A DNA stretch of 64,000 bases from Hymenoscyphus infarciens. Lineage: Eukaryota > Ascomycota > Leotiomycetes > Helotiales > Helotiaceae. The translations under genes and the position numbers were made by a program. Below the pieces are notes generated by a model. It worked only from the letters and a program-made list of their open reading frames with translations. It made no database searches and was not told the origin of the DNA. The DNA lies in assembly GCA_001414345.1 (NCBI GenBank), contig LLCB01000004.1, positions 1-64,000 of the forward strand. Direction: 5' to 3'. Below are positions 10,426 through 20,290 of the stretch, piece by piece (the stretch's first letter is position 1; each line of letters starts with the position of its first letter).

Positions 10426-12720
10426 GGCTAATCGTGGAAGAATATTCGATAGGTAGTGTAACTCCGGCCACCTTTTAGACTTGAAGCATCCATGCTTGCA
10501 GCCCTCCGCGTCGTTGATCCGACAATTTCAACGGCAGTCTACAATATATATCACGTTGTCTAAGACATTTTTTCCTAGGAACACTCGGTACCTATCAGGT
10601 TTAGATAAGATAGAAGAGGTGAGGCTAAAAACTATACCACTCATCTTGCTGCACCTACGGTAAACTGGGGACATGTGAATGAGACATAGATAACTGTTGC
10701 ACACGTCGCCTTCACTAATGGCGCCGACGCTTGGCCGTTCACATCCCGGCACTGAGTAAGAAAAGAACCTCGAGTTTATAGGGTGGTAATGTATAAATAA
10801 GACGAGCTGTGATTGAAGCCATGTGAAAAATATCGTAAACGATGGAAAGGGTTGCTATGTAGCTAGACGAGATGGTGGTTTGGTGAAGTAGTCCATGTGA
10901 TGATACAGGTTCAGCAGGTTTTGTCACCTTCCTTCCTTCTGCCCAGACGACTGAGCTGAAAACTCGGCCCAATCTACTCGCTCGCGAAGTATGATTCGTT
11001 CGTCCAATCCGCCTGCACGCTCGCGGCACCTCTCCATGGGGGGGTTAGTGCTTCCAGAGACGCGGGTGAGCTGGTTGTTTTCAAAGAATTTATCAGGTAA
11101 AAACCTGTATAGTATTCAGACCAGATGAAAATGCTAAAGGAGGGCAGCCAGCTGGTGCCACATAAATATATTAAAGAATGGAGGGGGTTAAAGTTGCTGC
11201 CTCACGTGTTGAGCAAAAGTTGCATTCAAACGAAAGAAATGATTCTTGAGTATGTTGTCCGAAAGATCTTGGTATTATTTCGGTCGGGTTGGAATTCGTT
11301 AGGAAAGCTGGTTAAGATACTGGAGTCAGGTCTTTGCTGGTAAAGATAGCCCTTAATCGAAAGAGCTTATGAAAGTTGGCAAACTAAGTTGCTTCTTCTA
11401 ACTCTTTTTTTAGGAGAATGGGATTTTTTTGGAGATATATAAGTGGAGATACCATATGAGCTGAAGAATCCAATGCACCTCTCAGGTTTCTCATACTTCT
11501 TTCAGTGCTTCTTGAAATTGGATTGAAGTCCTTTATTATGCGGGAGATGTCGAGCTCTTAGCGTTACTCTTGCTCGTTATTCTCACTCAACTCTACTCAA
11601 CTCTCAGTTACTTTGAATAATGAGTAATTTCTTGCTTACACGGCTTAGAAAAATTTTCCTGATTTGTCCCAGAAAGCTGGAACAACAAGCTAGGTGGGCA
11701 GGTAAGAACCTGAACGGTCAACTGCCGCTTTTACTATTTATAGCAAGGCTTTATTTACCGCCTATGAAATTGAAGAACCACATAATCAACCTTTACAGTT
11801 TATTGAAACAACTCAACACTTCTAAGCTGTCTAGAGTATTTATATTAAATAATTGTTACTCAGATAAGTACTTAATATTCTCTTAAGATATTCCAGACTT
11901 TATTTAATTAACTTAATTAATCTAAAAATTCTTGAATAATACTATTTAACAGTTTAACTTACTAAACTCACTACTTGTTACTATACAGTAGTAACGTGAT
12001 TGGTCAAATTTCGTAATTGGTGAATGAAGCATGCCGCATCTGCTACTAGATTCGGGTTTGAGACTTTATCCAGAATAGAAAGCATCGAGTTCAGAGTGTC
12101 AAGTGTGCAAACCAAAGCGGAATTGGTTCGCATTATGCGAGCTTAATTGGGATAAGCTAAACTATTGACCGAAACCTTTGACACAATTTCACTTGAGACA
12201 TAGAAAATTGGCACACTCAAACAGGTGATCATAATCCAAACTTGAACTCGAAACTTGTGGGCAATTATTGTGCATGAATTTCTCGAGGTACTACATTCCA
12301 AAAGCGATGAAATGTCGAATCACTTTAACACATCTCCGGGAACAGATATAGTGACTAAGAGACAATTTGGGACTACTCTTATCTTAATTCTCGATTCGAA
12401 AAAGAGAAATCTCACAACAGCAGGGACAAGCGAATATTATGCTCACGGGAAATGCATGATACGAACTCTCGAAATTCTCATCGTGAGCCATCGAAATCTT
12501 TCAGCTCGAAGTTGTAATCTAGTCACGAGGTAGGTAAAAGATGTAACGCCTGCTGTAAAATCACAAGTCAGCTGGCGAAATACTTCAATCTCGTTGAAAG
12601 TTGAGATTGATTGTCCCGGCTCTTTTGAAAGAAGAACCCTTGAGAAGAAAAATTCGTGAGCATAAAAGTCTCACCGCCTCTTCATATCACTGAACCAGAA
12701 AGAGAAGACTTGTCACTTTG

Positions 12721-12756
12721 TTGCACATCGTGATTTCACGGATATTCTCCCTCCCG
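12721..12756 (+). repeat. TTGCA element, full form
   Basis: TTGCA, CA, TCGT, seven bases, CGG, twelve bases, CCG. Total 36 bases, the most common full length of this family. Confidence 0.65.
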
Positions 12757-13044
12757 CAATCCACGAAAGATCTCATATAAATTCCAACAAAAAAGAGAGG
12801 GTACCAAGTCAAAGCAGCAAAGCAACAACAAGCAAAGCTGCATCTACAATCTGACTGCATCACCAAATAACCCCCAAGACGCATTCAACTTCGTATTGCA
12901 AATGGAAAGCAACCCCCAACTCCTTCATTCCATGTTTCTGAAGGAACTCGGTGAGGGAACAGGAGCGATGGATGTAACCAAAGGAATCAAAAGGTTCGCA
13001 GCATTCGCATGACACTAGTCAAGACCCAGCTTCCATCTCATCTG

Positions 13045-13081
13045 TTGCACATCGACCCTTTTCCCGGATCTTCATCTTCCG
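13045..13081 (+). repeat. TTGCA element, full form
   Basis: TTGCA, CA, TCGA, then CGG with an 11-base loop to CCG. The arms read CGGA and TCCG, so the inverted repeat is four bases long. Confidence 0.6.
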
Positions 13082-13233
13082 CGCCTCCAGCTGCACCACA
13101 TCCCAAATTCCCAATACAAATTAACAAAGTGAGGCATGGAGAAACTCTCCACCACTCAGCCGCAATCCCACAGCACTGGTGCCGAGCCACCCTGAACAAG
13201 AGATGGAATCTTGAACCGAAAAACAACTATTTG

Positions 13234-13269
13234 TTGCACCTCGCAATGATCCGGAAGCTTTCGTTTCCG
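13234..13269 (+). repeat. TTGCA element, full form
   Basis: TTGCA, CC, TCGC, seven bases, CGG, twelve bases, CCG. The arms extend to CGGAA and TTCCG, one of the best copies. Confidence 0.7.
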
Positions 13270-13430
13270 AGCTGAAGGAAGCGAATAATCACATCTGCCC
13301 ACTTTAAAAAACGTGGGCTGAAGGAGTGAAAGGGGGAATGGAAACTGTAGACGGATCAGGGAAGGAATTGTCGCTGTCGACGAGCTTATTGATAATAGAG
13401 AAACGAATGAAAATGGAGGAAGAAGATGCA

Positions 13431-13466
13431 TTGCATTTCGCGACTTTTCGGCAGCTCAGCTTGCCG
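13431..13466 (+). repeat. TTGCA element, full form with changed arms
   Basis: TTGCA, TT, TCGC, seven bases, CGG, twelve bases, CCG. The arms are CGGCA and TGCCG: compared with the 13234 copy, both arms changed at the same position so that pairing is kept. Confidence 0.7.
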
Positions 13467-14044
13467 GTGTAAAGAGGGAATCGGGGTTACATTGAGGTTG
13501 GTACAACGTAAAGAGACCAAATGAAAAATCACACTTTCTTGTCGTTGAGCTGATAGCATGGGGGCATTGCGTGGGTAACGATCTCGTTGAAGTAATCTAG
13601 CAAACTCTCTAGCCTACTTTTAAGAATCCGACTGGGGATTTTTGGAGAGGCAATAGTTCTGGAATGTACATAATGTTTTAATAGTACATGATATAGAGAA
13701 CTAATGACTTGAAAATGGGTTGCTTCAATCAAACAAGGCGTTTCACTAGTATCTGCCACACTTCCTCAAAACTTGACAACCAGACCCTTTTCGACAACAG
13801 TTTTAATCACGAAGACACACAACACAGTCCGTAAATAATCCAATTAAAGGATACCAACATCCCAGAAAACTGAACAACGTATCTTCAAGTATAAAATTTC
13901 CCATCGGTTATGTTCATTCCCGACAGCTGTTGAAGAAAGCAGCCCAGTACGAAGACGGGAAAGAGATCTGAACGAAGGAGACAATATAGTCAAACAAGCT
14001 GACATGCAAAAGACCACATACAGATATTCAAAAACAAAATTTTG

Positions 14045-14080
14045 TTGCAATTCGCAACTATTCGGAACAGTCACTATCCG
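14045..14080 (+). repeat. TTGCA element, full form
   Basis: TTGCA, AT, TCGC, seven bases, CGG, twelve bases, CCG. The arms read TCGGA and TCCGA. Confidence 0.7.
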
Positions 14081-14427
14081 ACAGTTTAACATAATCATTT
14101 CCTCCCCCACCTAAAAAAATGTGCATGAAACCAAGGAGCCAAGGAAACGAAATAAGCTGATATATGCAAGACACTCGACAGGGATATTTCCGACGAACTG
14201 GTAATTCGCCATCCCTTCGAGTCTTCGACAGCACCTTGGTACATCGGATCGTTTCGTTTCCGTGGAGTCCAAGGGAGGGTCAGATGGAAACATCTCACAC
14301 TCGTGACTCGGCATCTTCCGTCTCCCATAAATTGTACAATATCAGACCCAACCAAATCCAACAGAAAGGAAATAAATGAAGATTTATGTATGCAAGATAA
14401 CGAATCCAGTATGCTGAGAACATTTCG

Positions 14428-14448
14428 TTGCATATTGCAAAAATTGGG
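14428..14448 (+). repeat. TTGCA element, degenerate
   Basis: TTGCA, TA, TTGC, seven bases, GGG. The spacing is kept but TCGC has become TTGC and CGG has become GGG; no CCG follows. Confidence 0.45.
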
Positions 14449-14600
14449 TCCTGGTGGGATAATTGTTGAAGAGAAGGCCGGGAAGCGGATGAATCGGTAA
14501 AGGACTGGTGGGAGGGAAACCAATGAGAGACCAAGGAGCTTTTCAAGAAGCGGAAGGTAATATATGGATATCAACAGCTTTAACCCGAGTTATCTTTTCG

Positions 14601-14637
14601 TTGCACGTCGTGATTTAGTCGGGTCGGTCCCCATCCG
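14601..14637 (+). repeat. TTGCA element, full form
   Basis: TTGCA, CG, TCGT, eight bases, CGG, twelve bases, CCG. Confidence 0.65.
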
Positions 14638-14779
14638 AGAAAAAGTTATGTAGAAATGAGAAGTGCAAGAATTGGCGGACGGTTGGAGACGTTGAACCCC
14701 ACCCACGTGGCAGGGCGGAGAAGAGGCTGGGAGATGAATTAGTGAAGCTGGGATCAATTATAGATAAGCAAACAGTTCG

Positions 14780-14815
14780 TTGCACTTCGCAGAAAATCGG
14801 AAAGCATCAGTTCCG
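14780..14815 (+). repeat. TTGCA element, full form
   Basis: TTGCA, CT, TCGC, seven bases, CGG, twelve bases, CCG. The arms extend to CGGAA and TTCCG. Confidence 0.7.
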
Positions 14816-15099
14816 GTGTGTTACCGTGTGTATACAGAAAAATAATGTAAAGAACCGGAGGTTGAGGGATCCAGACGGGTTGATGTACTGTAAGCGATGC
14901 CCGTGTAAGCTTACAGGCACGTGCTGTTGGAATTACAAGGACGGCTGTTTCAACCAGTCAGCGGCGGGTCGAAGGAAGGTGACACTTTCTCTAAAGTACA
15001 TCTAAAGCATCAAGCTTAGCTATAAATTCCAGTCAGCAGCGACGATTGCGGCGCCCGACAAAAAGGAGACGTTCTTAGGTATCAAGAGAAACGAATTTA

Positions 15100-15130
15100 T
15101 TGCAACTCGCTCTCGGAACGGGATTTCCCG
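15100..15130 (+). repeat. TTGCA element, short spacer
   Basis: TTGCA, AC, TCGC, only three bases, CGG, eleven bases, CCG. The hairpin arms here are AACGGG and CCCGTT, shifted by a few bases relative to other copies. Confidence 0.55.
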
Positions 15131-15789
15131 TTTCAGGAATAATATAACCCTTATTCCGTCTGCTGCAGGCAGCCACCATACAGAAATGCCTGGAGTATCC
15201 TTCGTATTACGAACTGAGACCCTTTTCGAAGTTTGGAAGAGAAATCTCGCGGTGGCCGGCAGTAAACAAAAACCCCCTTGTTCTACCACAAGTGTTAACC
15301 CAGATAGTTTTGGACAATTTGCAATTGAGCGTTCCAACTATTTTGGTTAATAGTCCCAAATTGTTTAGGATAATTTTAAAGTACCCTAGAAACTCGGAAC
15401 AACGAGAGCAAGGTAGATAGGCATGAACCTGGCATCGTGGGAGAGATCTAAAGTTTGGGGCCGGTCTGTGAGTTTCTTCTAAACTCATGATATTTCCAAG
15501 TTGTGGTACCGCAAAGAAAAATGATAGTGAGCTCAAAATTATGGATGAAGTAGTGCCCAGTATGGTTGGGAAGGAGGCACCTGGAAATTACCCAAGGAAG
15601 AACTTCAAGAAGTAGAAGGGAAGGCCAGACGAGACCGAAACTGATATCAAGTCATTGGTAACGCATCTCTGACAAAAACCCACACAACAACTTTTTCAGC
15701 TTAATGATTATCTGTTTGACAAATGTTAATTGTATCGCTAAAACAATTCCTTTGGTGTTTAAATTTACATAGATTGCCCGTCATACATA

Positions 15790-16029
15790 ATCGTCGGGTT
15801 GCACCATAACCCATTTATCCACCCACCACCAACTACCCCACAACAGGGTCGGCGCTTTTAACTGGTCCAAAGTCGAGTTTCATACAAAAAACGTCGAAGC
15901 TCAAAAAAAAGTGCATTCTAAAACGTGCATCAACAGATTTTGTATGGTTTCTGACTTTGGACCAATTTAAAAGTCCAACCCTCCCTGGGGGGTGGTGGTT
16001 GTCGGTGAGTGGGTGTACACACCAACGAT
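15790..16029. mobile_element. Foldback MITE flanked by TA
   Basis: An imperfect palindrome of about 240 bases. The outermost arms start ATCG and end CGAT, each flanked by TA. The inner arms are the strongest part: TTAACTGGTCCAAAGTC at about 15858-15874 against its complement near 15952-15968, with matching CATACAAA tracts on either side of the loop. CACCCACC-type and GTGGGTG tracts pair between the two. No coding capacity. The TA flanks fit a Tc1/mariner-type non-autonomous element; the class is inferred from the flanks only. Confidence 0.65.
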
Positions 16030-16557
16030 TATGCCTCCACCTGAGTCTCAAGTAGGTGCACAAAGTCAAATTGGATTCACAATTAAAGGTAATAAGGATA
16101 GCTTATCCAAGTTTCTCCCCCCCACCTCCTAAATAAACGTTAAGCCTGAACCTTCTTTTTAAGGATCCCAGCTTTCAGATTTAACATTTAATTTAGGGGG
16201 GGGGGGGCGAGGTTTAATAGCGTCCTTGGCGTTAGAAGGGGGCACATAGTCAAAAATCAGATCAGCAAGATTCTAGGCTAGTTCCGGAGCTGGTTTGATT
16301 TGATTCCAAACTTTAAAGCTAACATACTCAGAGACAAAAGATAAATGCTTCACTCGGTTCCAAATCAGGAGTAAAGGCCGAAGCAAGCTTACATCTCTCT
16401 ATCCCATTTCTCCCTGTTGAACAATGAGTATCAATCAGAGACAAGTTACATACTAAAATGCTTTGTAAATTCCCATGCATATGCCAATCTTTCATTCCAA
16501 CAACTTAAGCGAGCATGAACCTCCAGTTTGCTTTTCGTGAGAGCGCCTAGAGTTCCT
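16030..16557. other. Intergenic
   Basis: No gene seen. A poly-G run lies near 16196-16208. The rest has no repeat or open frame worth calling. Confidence 0.5.
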
Positions 16558-16950
16558 TCAGAAGAGTTCCCACTGTAGTATCGACGGACTGAAGCCCACT
16601 GTGGTATACTGGCTACTCGGATTCACGTATAGGGAGCCATTGCAGAGATTGAAATAAGTGGTTTCAAAGTCGGGGAAAGTAAGTTCGGCCTTCTGAGTCC
16701 CATTTGTCCCGTTTTCAGCTGAAGGACCAGTCAATTCGAGGCGTCATGTATCAGTGGGGTCAGATTGAGGGGCCACTGTAAACTGGAATGGGCTCTTTAT
16801 GTCAGAAACTTCCAATGGCATTCCCAGGTCAGGGAGTTCAGGGAGATCGTCTGTGTCACATTCAACACCCGGGTTCGTAAATTGGTGAACAGGTTCACAG
16901 AAGCCGTAATCAAGCAGAAAGGGAAAAGCGAAAGTGAATATTAATCTCAT
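16558..16950 (-). pseudogene. Small secreted protein gene interrupted by a stop codon
   Basis: An ATG at 16950 opens a frame of 68 codons with a hydrophobic N-terminus (MRLIFTFAFPFLLDYGFC) that looks like a signal peptide. It ends at a TGA (16744-16746). The same frame stays open for another 61 codons after that stop, with protein-like composition (for example LTFPDFETTYFNLCNGSLYV), and then ends at TGA 16558-16560. One base change therefore splits a putative secreted protein of about 130 residues. I saw no intron that would remove the stop. There is no family I recognise. Alternatives: a real 68-residue protein, or readthrough of the TGA. Confidence 0.5.
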
Positions 16951-17507
16951 GTGTGTGTTCTTTTTCTGGATGGAAAACTATGTTGGAAAAAGAATTCAGA
17001 AAGTGATATTTTGAAATTAAACATATGAGCAAGATCAGCATCCGTGATGATCACCAGTAGGAAGATCACACTTTCCGATTTTTGCTCAAGGCCAGGTCAT
17101 ACCGGGAAGAACCTTGTGCTTGCAGTGCCACCAATCGCGAAGATCTTTCTTCCGATAGGAATTTAGTGTAATCAATGTGGCTCTACGGACCATCTTGCAA
17201 TGCTGTTCTGCCCAAATGGACATCTGAGTGCCTGCTACTTCACAACTTCGCATGCTTGGAAAGAAAAGGTTGAAAAATGAACCAAAAATCATAGACGAAC
17301 CATTAGCTGAGAATTGATTCCAACCTCAAAGGTTGCGATTTTCTTGATCGCCCTCGTGGATTATAAGAAGTTTTACGGCAGTATCTCGTTTACTAAAGCC
17401 CCACCATCCCCCCATACACGGAGACCAAAAGCAAACTCACAATCCCATCCCAAACACTCGGATATATCTCCTCATTGCTCTCCCCAAAAAAGCATCAAAA
17501 GATTTCG

Positions 17508-17543
17508 TTGCAACTCGCACTTCCACCGGAATACCCCCATCCA
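17508..17543 (+). repeat. TTGCA element
   Basis: TTGCA, AC, TCGC, eight bases, CGG, eleven bases, then CCAG instead of CCG. Confidence 0.6.
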
Positions 17544-17717
17544 GTAACCCGCAACCGAACCCCTCAGCCCAAGGTAACACAAAAGAAACCTTCAGCCCTC
17601 GGTCTCACAACCCCATTCATCATCTCCCGCCTCCCAGAATCCATAAACACCAATCCCCCTTCTGAAACTCCAAAGAAGCTTTTCTTTTTCAAACGAAAAC
17701 GTAAAATCTCACATATG

Positions 17718-17755
17718 TTGCACTTCGCAACCCACCACGGAGTCCTCCCATTCCA
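17718..17755 (+). repeat. TTGCA element
   Basis: TTGCA, CT, TCGC, nine bases, CGG, twelve bases, CCA. The pairing arms are GGA and TCC. Confidence 0.6.
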
Positions 17756-17952
17756 GTAATACGAACGGACAGCACACATCGGAAGCGGTTCGGGACGCTT
17801 TCTTAGGAGACAAGCTCCGTTACTCCGTCACCCTTCCCATCCTCCAGGATTCTACATTTAAGATTTTCGATGTGCTGGCAACGCTTTTGTAAGGAATATC
17901 GAGGTAAGAAAGAGTATACGTACTCGGGCGAAAAATATAAAAGAGGAATTTG

Positions 17953-17991
17953 TTGCAATTCGCGAAATAAGGACGGAGGTGTTCCTTTCCG
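17953..17991 (+). repeat. TTGCA element, full form
   Basis: TTGCA, AT, TCGC, ten bases, CGG, twelve bases, CCG. The arms read CGGA and TCCG. Confidence 0.65.
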
Positions 17992-18818
17992 GTCCATACC
18001 AGCATAACTTTTCATCAGTCGGCTCGGAGACCCGGAATTCTTGGTGGAAGGAAGGACCTGGCTGTTCGCGTCCGATGTTTGTGCAACTTTGAGATGAGAT
18101 CCAAGTGATATTTGGCTGCCAGTTTCAACCTGATAGTCAGCGTTCATCTCAAATCCACAACAAGTTCGACCTTCTTTTCCGCCACATAACACCAAGGCCA
18201 CGTGACAACCCCTGTGCAACCTCCTCAGCAAAAAAAGCGAGTAAGAACGAACTTGAATCTCTTCTTTCCCAACCTTGTCCTTCACACACACTGATATCTA
18301 ATCAGACCCTCGCAGGGAAAATGTCAAGGAAGGTCTTTCCTTTGATAACCTTTGCCATGCCATCCACGGCATCCCTGTCTAGGTAGGAAGACGGACTGAG
18401 TTGCCTTACTGTCTCCGTGATGCAGAAGATCACTTTCACTGATCCGCTGCTGGACATCTTCCTTTTTTGATTTTGGCTGGCGTGCGAGCCCAGAGATGGC
18501 CCTCAATGAGTTGAACCTGGCGTGGGCTCCTAACAACCGGATCTCCCTTTCAGCAGTGCCAGACGAACTCTTTCCAGCTGGGAGAGTACCAGAGTTCTTT
18601 CTTCTGAAGCTCATGAATAAAAACTTTTGGAACTTGAATCTGAATCATCGAGGTTATAGAGTGTGGACTTCTTACCGCCGCCATATTGCTCCGCCGTTGG
18701 CTCCTCTGTCGTGAATTACCAAGCGCTATCGCGCTGGTTAAAATCGCCGCCACTATGACTTTAGAGTAGGTCTATCATGATATTGCCATCATCACGAAGC
18801 AACATCCCGAAACCCATC

Positions 18819-19838
18819 TCATCTACAGCTATGCCCTTGTAGTATGTGTAGTGGTCCGCTAGCTTTGTTGGTAGGCTTTGGAGTGTGACATAGGTCGCAG
18901 ACAGACAGAACGTCTGAATCTGACTGTGCACTGGGGATGACGCTTTCACCCTTTCGTCTCGCAACTTTCTGAGCTTCTCGTAAACTCAACTTCTCTAAGT
19001 TGGCTATTAACGTTTCGTATCTTGTGGTGATAGTGTCCCTCGGCCAGAAGTACAGGACTTCCGAGAGTCTATAGGCGAGGTTAGTAAGTACAGCTTACAG
19101 CTCATCAGAAACTCCCAATGCAATTAAGACTTGATCACTTGGTATATTAATGAAAGCTCGACCATCGAGTTATGAAATCTCTCCCATCATATAGCTAAAA
19201 TCTTCGAGTTAGTATTTGTTACGGCTTGCCGAGCTAAAGAGCACTTTGCAAAGAAAAATATAACCAGAAGGCACTTACTCGAGAAGACCATCTGGGCATT
19301 CATTGTTGAGGATCTGGCCTGCCTGACCACCTTACGAACATTTCACTAGCCTTGGTGCGGGTGAAGCCACACCACTCAACTGCAGCAACGCTTTCATCGC
19401 TCTCAAGTAACTCGAACGGGGAAGGGGAACGAACAGGCGCTCGAATGCGCGCATATACAGAACCAGAATTCGAGGGCCAGCTTCCGTGGGTTAAAAGGGT
19501 GGCTGTCTATAGAATGTTAGCATCCGGACTCCAGGTTTCGTACCTGCCAACCTAGCCCTCATTGTTCCAACTTTCTCAAGTACAACCTCCTAAGTAATTA
19601 GGACTATTTAGGACTATGGACTAAAGTGTTTTAGAACAATCAAATTCCAAAGAAGTACCGAAACGTTTAGACAACAGGTTCTCAATTGTCTACCGCGAGG
19701 ACCATAAATGTGGAAGGTGACATACACAATACACAATAATTCAGCGCTAACCTTGCGTTTTCTATTACCTGTGCTGCTCGGTAGTACACTATCGTCTTCG
19801 AGAGCTCGAACCTCCTCGGTGCTCAAGTTGGTCGACAT
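18819..19838 (-). pseudogene. Degraded multi-exon gene of unknown function
   Basis: Pieces of one protein can be read on the minus strand. A start at 19838 (MSTNLSTEEVRALEDDS) ends near GNRKRK at a possible donor. A later piece contains SDESVAAVEWCGFTRTKAS and RWSGRPDP. After a one-base frame change, PDGLL leads to a donor near 19279. The next exon holds GRAFINIPSDQVLIALG, and after an intron (acceptor near 19076) a final exon holds LSEVLYFWPRDTITTRYE and ends at TGA 18819-18821. At least one frameshift (after RPDPQQ) and one in-frame TAA (before LDGRAF) break it. The WCGFT/RWS/RPDP pattern recalls uncharacterised fungal proteins, but I cannot name the family. Confidence 0.45.
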
Positions 19839-20290
19839 GGTGGTTGAGACTTGTCGGTGAGAGAAACCCTGCACTACATGATAGGTGTTATGAAATGTGT
19901 CGAGGAATAGAAGTTACTGTGAAGCAAATTACTGGGGATGGAAAGTGGGTAAATAACATAGGAAAGAAAAGTGTTTCTCTGCTACGCGGTTTAGTCAATT
20001 GCGATGACCAATGGTATGATTTCCTCTATCACAATTGCAGTAGCACAAGCGACTCTAAACTTTACATCAGACGGAAAGTATTGTTATCCTTCCTCTCTTA
20101 TTCTTACTATCGTCGAAACTTCATTTGTAATTTAAAATTGTTCCAAATAACTAGAAAAATTTAATTATTTGCCGCCGCTTTTATTATCTACCGGGAGCCG
20201 TTAAGAGAACCTGAACCTCTTTAACTTGATCGTTTCGGGATCAATATCTACATTTGCATATACCATGTCTACGATTAAATCCATTTTGTT

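Larger units (their letters stand above)
8220..12720. other. Gene-poor stretch
   Basis: No supported gene. Base composition alternates between moderate and AT-rich (9480-9620 and 11800-12000 are strongly AT-rich). A short plus-strand stretch near 9665-9700 translates to LLVNNAGYG, the NNAG motif of short-chain dehydrogenases, but nothing around it continues that family; at best it is a relic. A GC-rich hairpin lies at 10401-10425. A variant TTGCA element with a four-base spacer lies at 10697-10709. Confidence 0.5.
16951..18818. other. Gene-poor stretch with three element copies
   Basis: Minus-strand open frames of 68 codons (17086-17292) and 162 codons (17803-18291) occur. Neither resembles a known protein, and the second contains an element copy in antisense, so neither is called. 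Element copies lie at 17508, 17718 and 17953. Confidence 0.45.

Noticed and set aside
14095..14574. 159-codon minus-strand open frame
   Set aside because: Runs antisense through an element copy; hydrophobic but resembles no protein.
17803..18291. 162-codon minus-strand open frame
   Set aside because: Contains an element copy in antisense and no recognisable motif.
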